A DNA stretch of 5,885 nt, taken from assembly GCA_013003415.1 (NCBI GenBank), contig JABDJR010000071.1:1-5885 (forward strand). The letters run 5' to 3'. Numbering within the stretch: position 1 is the stretch's first letter; each line of letters opens with the position of its first letter. This stretch comes from Candidatus Eiseniibacteriota bacterium (lineage in GTDB: Bacteria; Eisenbacteria; RBG-16-71-46; JABDJR01). Below, one piece after another: positions 1 to 4,877 of the stretch. Below the pieces are notes generated by a model, which was not told the DNA's origin, searched no databases, and saw nothing but the letters and a program-made list of their open reading frames with translations. Made by a program: the position numbers and the translations under genes.

Positions 1-912
1 CTCTTGGATGGTGCCCGCGCTCCCCGGCGCAAAAACGATACCTCCCTTAGCAATCGTAACCAACCCATCTTCCCGCACGCTGTTGGCAAAGTACTTAGCA
101 ATGTGAGTGGCAAAAGGGTTGGGGGGCTCGTGACCATAAAGCCATGTGGGAATGCCCAGACTGACATGGTTCTCACCGGGGGCCGGGTATTTGGCCTTCA
201 CTTCAAAAGCGCGGGCCAACCAATCGTAGTCCCGGTAGCTTCCCGCCTGAGCCAGATGCGCTACCGCATCATCGAGATCCGCCTCCTCCCGATCTGCAAA
301 CCAGGCGCCCAAGTGGGTTGCTTCCATGGCGCCAGGGCCACCGCCACTCGCCAAAAGCAACCCCTCGCGGGTCATGTTTCGCGCCAACCGCGCGATTTCA
401 AGATAGGCCTCTTCACTGCGCTCCATGGAGTGACCGCCCATGATAGCGACCACCAAACGATCTTTGGCCACGGACTTCAGGAAATCGTCGATTCCATCGG
501 AGATGGCGTGGTCATGAAGGCGGCGGCTCAAGGTCGTAAGAATGTTGTCCGGCTGATCGCGCCCCGAATTGTGCCAGTGCCGATAGATACGCGCGTCGGG
601 GGTGCGGCAGTAAGTGCACGGTTCTTTGGGGTCGAACTCGGCGAACAGCTCCTCGGGAGTGTAAAGCGTCGGTCGGTAGGGCTTGAAAGGAAGATCCGGA
701 AGTTCAGGAAAGACGAGAGCCCCACTCCGATGAAGATGACACAGAAGTTCGTCGGAAATCACGCAGCCCATGAATAGAGCCCCATCGACTTCGACACGCT
801 TGATGGCTTCAGAAAGATTCGTGAGGTCGAGACCCTGAACTGCAATGCTAGACAACGATGTTTTTGCATCGAGGTGGGTCATGAGTTCCTGCTGATGATG
901 AATTTCGTGCAA
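1..912 (-). CDS. LOG-family (TIGR00730/PpnN-like) Rossmann-fold nucleotide-binding protein, C-terminus cut by window edge
   Basis: The first 304 codons are visible; the reading frame is uninterrupted and the 3' end lies outside the window. The C-terminal half is a Rossmann fold of the LOG/lysine-decarboxylase-like type: a glycine loop MGGHSMERSEEAY (about residues 158-170), GGGPGAMEA (190-198), the stretch GIPTWLYGHEPPNPFATH (253-270), and PGSAGTIQE (296-304), a variant of the family signature PGGxGTxxE. Known LOG proteins cleave the N-glycosidic bond of nucleoside monophosphates (cytokinin-activating LOG, E. coli PpnN); the substrate here is unknown. An N-terminal region of about 150 residues precedes the fold, including GALVFPELPDLPFKPYRPTLYTPEE; I recall similar N-termini in long bacterial LOG-like proteins. 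It contains CTYC (99-102) followed by HWH (112-114). No signal peptide is seen, so it is probably cytoplasmic. The start is TTG at 912 because AGGAG lies 8 nt upstream; the first in-frame ATG is ten codons later without such a site. It is the same strand as the upstream peptidase, but a 756-nt gap makes cotranscription unlikely. Confidence 0.85.
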   Translation of the reverse strand, partial: MHEIHHQQELMTHLDAKTSLSSIAVQGLDLTNLSEAIKRVEVDGALFMGCVISDELLCHLHRSGALVFPELPDLPFKPYRPTLYTPEELFAEFDPKEPCTYCRTPDARIYRHWHNSGRDQPDNILTTLSRRLHDHAISDGIDDFLKSVAKDRLVVAIMGGHSMERSEEAYLEIARLARNMTREGLLLASGGGPGAMEATHLGAWFADREEADLDDAVAHLAQAGSYRDYDWLARAFEVKAKYPAPGENHVSLGIPTWLYGHEPPNPFATHIAKYFANSVREDGLVTIAKGGIVFAPGSAGTIQE

Positions 913-920
913 ACCTGATT

Positions 921-925
921 CTCCT
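921..925 (-). promoter_or_regulatory. Ribosome binding site deciding the TTG start of the LOG-family gene
   Basis: On the minus strand AGGAG is followed by an 8-nt spacer and TTG at 912. No in-frame ATG or GTG lies between this site and the upstream in-frame stop near 1110. An in-frame TTG near 1068 exists but has no comparable site. Confidence 0.7.
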
Positions 926-1089
926 TTTGGGGTACGACACCTTTTTCTACCAGGTGGGTACGCTCGAAGAACTATACAGGCGAATGCATGAGGAGAGGGA
1001 TGGGGTGCGGGTGGTTTACAAAGTCTGGAATGTCGGGGCCGGACAGGGGCGAAGCAAAGCGGGGGCAAGGGAAAACAAGAAATGAGGGC

Positions 1090-1128
1090 AAAAAAATGGG
1101 GATGCATGCCCTAAAGGGAGCATCTCCC
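1090..1128 (-). terminator. Leftward rho-independent terminator-like hairpin with T7 tract
   Basis: On the minus strand GGGAGATGC (1128-1120) pairs with GCATCCC (from 1105) as GATGC/GCATC plus GGG/CCC with one bulged A. The loop contains a small CCC-TTTA-GGG stem, and the hairpin is followed at once by ATTTTTTT (1097-1090). An alternative simple hairpin GGGAG-ATG-CTCCC forms from its 5' half. The T tract fits leftward transcription. No recognised gene ends here: the nearest leftward stop is that of the peptidase at 1669, which has its own hairpin. It may end an unannotated RNA or be a back-up terminator insulating the LOG gene. Confidence 0.5.
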
Positions 1129-1216
1129 TAAAGCGGCGAAGCAGCCAATACACCGTCGCCGGAGGGATTCCCCTTGGGCACAACACTCCCCATGGGAAGG
1201 TTTGTGGCCTTCATAT

Positions 1217-1256
1217 CCAAGGAACGGGGATACCCGGCAATTTTCGACCAAGGAAC
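1217..1256. repeat. 9-nt direct repeat CCAAGGAAC, copies 31 nt apart
   Basis: CCAAGGAAC occurs at 1217-1225 and again at 1248-1256. The 22 nt between the copies are unrelated. Three helical turns (31 nt) would place both copies on the same face of DNA, as for paired protein sites, but two short copies could also be chance. Confidence 0.35.
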
Positions 1257-1330
1257 ACGCAAGTTTTTTGGCACTTTTTGTAAACGACTGTGCATAAAAG
1301 GGTTAAGTGGAGAGAAAAACGATCGCAAGA

Positions 1331-1445
1331 GGGTGACTTTTCCGGTTAAAGCCGGGTCTAAAGTTGTGACTGCGGAGGTACACAGGAACTCGCGGGATCG
1401 AGACCACAACTCAAGACTTACACCGTGCCTCCTGCAGTCACCCGG
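1331..1445. other. Strongly self-complementary block, candidate structured RNA, family not recognised
   Basis: The main stem pairs 1366-1373 (GTGACTGC) with 1434-1441 (GCAGTCAC), continues as GGAGG 1374-1378 with CCTCC 1428-1432 past one bulged T, then CAC 1381-1383 with GTG 1425-1427: 16 bp with two small bulges. Its loop contains CTCG/CGAG (1389-1392 with 1399-1402). An adjacent hairpin pairs ACTTT 1336-1340 with AAAGT 1360-1364 and CCGG 1342-1345 with CCGG 1352-1355. Competing pairings exist: GGGTGAC 1331-1337 with GTCACCC 1437-1443, and AGTTGTG 1362-1368 with CACAACT 1405-1411, extended by GTCT 1356-1359 with AGAC 1414-1417. The strand is undetermined; the terminator-like element at 1090-1128 would favour minus. 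It could instead be a DNA repeat of the REP type or coincidence in GC-rich sequence. Confidence 0.35.
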
Positions 1446-1600
1446 TTTTGGCCAACTGTCGCCCCAATGGCACACAAGAAATAGACCTTGCGATTCGCCG
1501 GAAGCTTGCCCCCGGCATCGTGGGATGGGAGCCCTGGTCCCGACTGGGGCTTTCCACAAACTTCAGAAATTGGTTTCGGATTGCTGCCCGGAACCACATA

Positions 1601-1628
1601 GGGTTCGGCTCTACGGGGCCGAACATCC
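1601..1628. other. Second intergenic hairpin with cTACGg tetraloop on the plus strand
   Basis: GTTCGGCTC (1603-1611) pairs with GGGCCGAAC (1616-1624), nine pairs including one G-U, around TACG. Read as plus-strand RNA this gives the stable C(UACG)G tetraloop. On the minus strand the G-U becomes a C-A mismatch, so the stem is better on plus. GG/CC (1601-1602 with 1627-1628) can extend it past a two-base bulge. It sits just beyond the peptidase terminator hairpin and shares GGGGCCGAA with it. Confidence 0.45.
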
Positions 1629-1637
1629 CCGGAAGAA

Positions 1638-1664
1638 GGGGCCGAATCACCTTGATTCGGCCCC
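1638..1664 (-). terminator. Probable terminator hairpin of the DUF885 peptidase gene
   Basis: A perfect 12-bp inverted repeat, GGGGCCGAATCA (1638-1649) and TGATTCGGCCCC (1653-1664), encloses a 3-nt loop. It begins 4 nt after the peptidase TAA. The minus-strand sequence after the stem is TTCTTCC, a modest pyrimidine tract and not a clean T run, so termination efficiency is uncertain; it may mainly protect the mRNA 3' end. No plus-strand gene ends here. Confidence 0.6.
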
Positions 1665-1668
1665 GACT

Positions 1669-3432
1669 TTATTTGAGTTTCTCCTCGACGTAATCCCCGA
1701 CCATGGCATCGAGAGTGGCCAAGTCCACGGCACCTTGGGACAACACAACGTCGTGAAACTCTTTGATGTCAAATGCGCCACCAAGCTTCTCTTTGGCCAT
1801 GGCGCGCAAGCGGAAGATCTCCCGCTGTCCTAACTTGTAGGCCAAAGCTTGTCCCGGCCACGCAATGTAGCGGTCGACTTCATTGGCGATGTTATTGGGT
1901 GCCAAAGAACTGTTGGCAATCATGAAATCGATCGCCTCTTGGCGACTCCAACCCAAAGCATGAAGGCCGGTATCAACAACCAAACGACAAGCGCGCCACG
2001 AGTCGTAGCTCAACATGCCAAGCCGATCGATATCGCTACTATAAAGACCCATCTCGTTGGACAAGCGCTCGGTGTAGAGAGCCCAACCTTCCACAAACGC
2101 TGTTACTCCGGAGTGTTTACGGAAGGTAGGAATGTCTTCCAACTCTTGGGCAATCGCAATCTGCAGATGATGCCCGGGAATGGCCTCATGAAAGGCCAAC
2201 GCCTCGGCTTCATAGCGGGGACGCGTTTCGGGCGCGTAAGTGTTGATGTAATAGGAACCGGGCCGAGAGCCGTCGGCGGCAGGCCGGCGGTAGTAGGCAA
2301 TGGTGGAGTGCTTTTCCTCGTGGGGTTCAATACGAACTACATTACAAGGGGCCTTCGGCAAAACGCCAAACCACTCGGGCATGACCTGACGCGCCCGCTC
2401 CAGAGCTTCCTCGGCCTTGGCCTGGACTTCGTCGCGGGTCTCAAAATGAAGATCCTTGTCGTCCCGGAGCATGGTATGGATCTTTTCCAGATCGTCCGTG
2501 CCCAATACCTTCTTTCCTAGGGCCCGCGTCTCGGCATTGATCTTTTCAACTTCTTGAAGACCAATCTTGTGAATCGCTTCGGGGGAGATATCGAGAGACG
2601 TGTGCACGAGCACCATGTTTTGGTAGCACTCAAGGCCCCCGGCCAAATGACTGATCCCGGGTTTCTCCTGGCTCCGTGCGTTCGGGAGAATTTCGGCCTT
2701 GAGATAGTCCCGAAAGTCCATGAGGGCGGGACGAACTTCCTGCGTGATGATCCCCCTCAAAGAGCGCGCAAAGGAGGCCCGTTCCTCGCCGGTCCAGGCG
2801 CTGGGAGTCTCGTGAGCCGGTTTCATGAGCGCCCAATCTTCCACCGATTGCTTTTCCAGCTCGTCGAGCTGTTCAATCACTTTGCGCACCGCAACTTCGG
2901 TGGCGAAGTTGCCCGCTTTGGCTCCGCGCATGATGTTCTTTTGGTGCTGGCGGATGTAGGCCCCCATCTTCTCCCAGCGACCCAGCAGATCTTTCCCGCT
3001 CTTCCCGTCGGTGAGCTTTTGGTAGGAAGGAATGTTGAAGAGCCAAACCTGGGGCCCGCCCATGGGGTTGATATTCCAATCCCCAAAACCGCAATCCATC
3101 CGCGCCAGATCGCTTCTAAGTTCAAAGTGCAGGGCGTTTCGGGTCACGCGATCTGCGGTGGAGAGCGTCTTGGGGTCGATGTCCTCCACCTTGGTCAGCA
3201 TGTCCTGGAGCCAAACCCGGCGAGCCTCTTCGGCCTGAGGGCTGTTGTCTCCAAGCTGGTCGTTGTAGCGATCGTCCCCCAACTGGGTCGCCCACGTGGG
3301 GCTGGTTTCCATGTTCTTTTCCCAAAAAAGATCTGCGAGTTTCATGAGATCTCCCGAGGAATCTGCCATGGCCGCCGGCGAGAAAAGCAGCCCAACCACG
3401 AAAATGCATAAAAACCGACTATGTAAGCGCAA
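1669..3432 (-). CDS. Exported DUF885-family zinc metallopeptidase
   Basis: This complete 587-residue protein matches the usual length of DUF885 proteins (about 550-620). It opens with a Sec signal peptide: basic start MRLHSR, hydrophobic core FLCIFVVGLLFSP, and a probable signal peptidase I site after AMA (about residue 23), so it should act in the periplasm or outside. There is no lipobox. The active site shows the family motif HEAIPGHH (415-422); H415 and E416 are expected metal-ligand and catalytic residues. FVEGWALYTERL (446-457) supplies E448 as probable third ligand. Family-typical C-terminal blocks follow: WPGQALAYKLGQREI (about 525-539) and EFHDVVLSQGAVDL (558-571). Natural substrates of most members are unknown; peptidase activity is inferred from the motif. 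The start is TTG at 3432, chosen because AGGGGG lies 6 nt upstream and it preserves the basic n-region; the first GTG, at codon 12, would lose that region. A hairpin follows the stop. It is divergent from the efflux operon. Confidence 0.93.
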   Translation of the reverse strand: MRLHSRFLCIFVVGLLFSPAAMADSSGDLMKLADLFWEKNMETSPTWATQLGDDRYNDQLGDNSPQAEEARRVWLQDMLTKVEDIDPKTLSTADRVTRNALHFELRSDLARMDCGFGDWNINPMGGPQVWLFNIPSYQKLTDGKSGKDLLGRWEKMGAYIRQHQKNIMRGAKAGNFATEVAVRKVIEQLDELEKQSVEDWALMKPAHETPSAWTGEERASFARSLRGIITQEVRPALMDFRDYLKAEILPNARSQEKPGISHLAGGLECYQNMVLVHTSLDISPEAIHKIGLQEVEKINAETRALGKKVLGTDDLEKIHTMLRDDKDLHFETRDEVQAKAEEALERARQVMPEWFGVLPKAPCNVVRIEPHEEKHSTIAYYRRPAADGSRPGSYYINTYAPETRPRYEAEALAFHEAIPGHHLQIAIAQELEDIPTFRKHSGVTAFVEGWALYTERLSNEMGLYSSDIDRLGMLSYDSWRACRLVVDTGLHALGWSRQEAIDFMIANSSLAPNNIANEVDRYIAWPGQALAYKLGQREIFRLRAMAKEKLGGAFDIKEFHDVVLSQGAVDLATLDAMVGDYVEEKLK

Positions 3433-3644
3433 AATGAACCCCCTGTTTCAGAAGAGGACCATGGTACCCGATTCTGAAGTCCTCGGAAGCGGGAAGTTAT
3501 GAGCCTGTCGCAGGTAAGATCTTTACAGCGAACAACCTTGAATGGTCTATACTTGTCGTCCCCAGGGCTCGACATTTCATTTTCTACATTATTGACCCAT
3601 TCTGACTCAGTTTGGGCCCGAAACCCTTTTGATGAAAGCGACCC
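3433..3644. promoter_or_regulatory. Divergent intergenic region with promoters of the peptidase gene and the efflux operon
   Basis: These 212 nt must hold the promoters in both directions. For the efflux operon the best -10-like box is TATACT (3548-3553), with TTTACA (3522-3527) upstream; each matches the sigma-70 consensus at five of six positions, but the 20-nt spacer is too long for a strong promoter. An imperfect dyad, CAGGTAAGA/TCTTTACAG centred near 3520, contains the perfect 8-mer AAGATCTT and overlaps the TTTACA box, a plausible operator position. I see no convincing -35/-10 pair for the leftward gene. Confidence 0.35.
3439..3444 (-). promoter_or_regulatory. Ribosome binding site of the DUF885 gene, supporting its TTG start
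   Basis: AGGGGG on the minus strand lies 6 nt upstream of TTG at 3432. It is an imperfect but well-spaced Shine-Dalgarno match, and the only one near the possible starts. Confidence 0.5.
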
Positions 3645-4877
3645 ATGACGCCCAGATCCCCCCAATTTATTAGATTCACAATGTTGTTCTGCCTCAGCCT
3701 GGGCCTCACCCTGACGGGTTGTAGCAAGGGTGACGAGGCCCCGGCCAACGCCAACGGCGGTGCCAATGACACGGCCAAGGTTGCCACCAACACGGGTAAC
3801 CAAGCCAAAGGCAAAGCGAAAGTTGGTGGCGGTGGGCGCCCCGGCGGGAAAAACCGCGGCGGCGGCAATTGGGGCGGCGGCGGCGGTGAATCCACTGCGG
3901 TGCCGGTCGCGGTGGAGAATGCCATTCGCGGCGACATCTCTTCTTATTACAGCGCCACCGCTACGCTTGAAGCCGAAAAAGAAGCTCAGATTCTGGCTCG
4001 GGCGGCAGGGGTGCTGAACAAAATCCATTGTGAAGAGGGCGACACGGTCAAACGCAATCAGAGCATGCTCGTGATCGAAGATAAAGAGTACCGTCTTCGT
4101 TTGGCCCAGGCCGAAGCCACCGTGAACAACGCGCGCTCACGTCATGACCGTCTGAAGGGAATGTTCGAGAACAATCTCGTTTCCGCCGAAGAGTACGACG
4201 CCGCGAAAAACGATTTGGAATCTGCCGAAGCTGAGGTTTCCCTTGCCGAACTGAATCTTTCCTACACCAAGGTGTTGGCCCCCTTCACCGGGCTCGTCGT
4301 CCAGCGTCTAGTCGATGTTGGACAAAGCGTCAGCGTGGGCACTCCCCTCTTTCTTCTTTCTGACTTCAACCCTCTACTCGCTCGCGTTCACGTTCCTTCC
4401 AAGGAATTCCGAAAGCTGAAACGCGATCAACGCGTGGAGCTGACCCTCGACAGCGACGACCGCCGTTTAAGCGGTAAGATCACTTTGGTCAGTCCGGTCA
4501 TCGACCCCCAGAGCGGGACCATCAAGGTCACGGTTGAGGTTCAGGACTATCCTGCCGGCACGCGTCCCGGAGACTTCGCCGAAGTGCGAATCGTCACCGA
4601 GCTTCGTGAAAATACCCTGCTTGTTCCCAAAGGCTCGGTATTCAGCGACAAAGGCGAAACCGTCCTGTACGTGGCGAAAGACGACCAAGCAGAACGGCGC
4701 GTCGTTACCCCCGGTTTCGAGAACGAAGCTCACACGGAGATCGTGGAAGGGATCGTCGATGGAGAGGCGGTTATCGTCCGTGGGCAACGCTCCCTGAAAG
4801 ATGGAAACCCCATTAAGGTCATGGAAGACAAGCTTCTTGGCTCGAGCAAGGCAAACACTGCCGCTGCGGGCTCCTAA
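3645..4877 (+). CDS. RND efflux periplasmic adaptor (membrane fusion protein), lipoprotein
   Basis: This complete 410-residue protein has a lipoprotein signal peptide with basic residues R4 and R10, a hydrophobic core, and lipobox LTGC, giving lipidated Cys26 followed by Ser-Lys. Residues about 30-83 are low-complexity Ala/Asn/Lys and then Gly-rich. Then come the adaptor domains in order: first lipoyl half with ILARAAGVLNKI and EEGDTVKRNQ (about 115-140), an alpha-helical hairpin (about 147-205), second lipoyl half with YTKVLAPFTGLVVQ (207-220), beta-barrel (about 240-300, with SPVIDPQSGTIKV at 283-295), and membrane-proximal domain (about 305-395, with LLVPKGSVF). HlyD/AcrA-type adaptors join an RND permease to an outer-membrane TolC-like channel. 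The helical hairpin is short, which does not reveal the partner. The permease follows with no gap. The ATG at 3645 is preferred over ATG 3681, which would lose the basic n-region; its Shine-Dalgarno (GAAAG, about 6 nt away) is weak. Substrate is unknown. Confidence 0.95.
   Translation: MTPRSPQFIRFTMLFCLSLGLTLTGCSKGDEAPANANGGANDTAKVATNTGNQAKGKAKVGGGGRPGGKNRGGGNWGGGGGESTAVPVAVENAIRGDISSYYSATATLEAEKEAQILARAAGVLNKIHCEEGDTVKRNQSMLVIEDKEYRLRLAQAEATVNNARSRHDRLKGMFENNLVSAEEYDAAKNDLESAEAEVSLAELNLSYTKVLAPFTGLVVQRLVDVGQSVSVGTPLFLLSDFNPLLARVHVPSKEFRKLKRDQRVELTLDSDDRRLSGKITLVSPVIDPQSGTIKVTVEVQDYPAGTRPGDFAEVRIVTELRENTLLVPKGSVFSDKGETVLYVAKDDQAERRVVTPGFENEAHTEIVEGIVDGEAVIVRGQRSLKDGNPIKVMEDKLLGSSKANTAAAGS
3822..3893 (+). 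repeat. Gly-rich low-complexity tract (GGC/GGT codons) in the adaptor tether
   Basis: Residues 60-83 of the adaptor are mostly glycine, in runs of four, two, three and five, broken by Arg, Pro, Lys, Asn and Trp. At DNA level this is a GGC/GGT-rich imperfect trinucleotide repeat, a possible site for in-frame length change between strains. It lies between the lipid anchor and the first folded domain. Confidence 0.75.

Larger units (their letters stand above)
913..1668. other. 756-nt gene-free gap between two leftward genes, rich in inverted repeats
   Basis: No convincing coding sequence is visible here. The open frames have unlikely protein composition, many Trp, Cys and Arg, and no clear ribosome binding sites. 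Going leftward from the peptidase stop, the gap holds a 12-bp hairpin (1638-1664), a second hairpin (1601-1628), a self-complementary block (1331-1445), a 9-nt direct repeat (1217-1225 and 1248-1256), a hairpin with T tract (1090-1128), and finally about 180 nt that presumably carries the LOG gene promoter and leader. The stretch near 1261-1320 is noticeably more A/T-rich than the neighbouring genes. I found no tRNA, tmRNA, RNase P, SRP or other RNA signature by eye. Confidence 0.7.

Noticed and set aside
4..777. 257-codon plus-strand open frame over the LOG gene
   Set aside because: It is antisense to a gene with clear family motifs, and its own protein has no recognisable pattern.
971..976. 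TATAGT on the minus strand as a -10 box for the LOG gene
   Set aside because: The position, 58 nt before the start, is plausible, but no -35-like hexamer lies 16-18 nt upstream.
1598..1628. tRNA T-arm-like GGTTCG sequence
   Set aside because: No acceptor, D or anticodon arm can be built around it; it is explained by the simple hairpin.
1174..1833. 219-codon plus-strand open frame across the gap and into the peptidase gene
   Set aside because: Its last third is antisense to the DUF885 C-terminus, it runs through the hairpins at 1601-1664, and the composition is not protein-like.
2554..3411. 285-codon plus-strand open frame inside the peptidase gene
   Set aside because: Antisense shadow caused by codon bias; the opposite strand carries the HEAIPGHH metallopeptidase.
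3632..3673. 13-codon open frame overlapping the adaptor start as a possible leader peptide
   Set aside because: It has no ribosome binding site and an unremarkable sequence; such short frames are common by chance.
3342..4028. 228-codon minus-strand open frame over the adaptor start
   Set aside because: It overlaps the adaptor signal peptide and Gly-rich tether antisense, and also the peptidase start; no motif.
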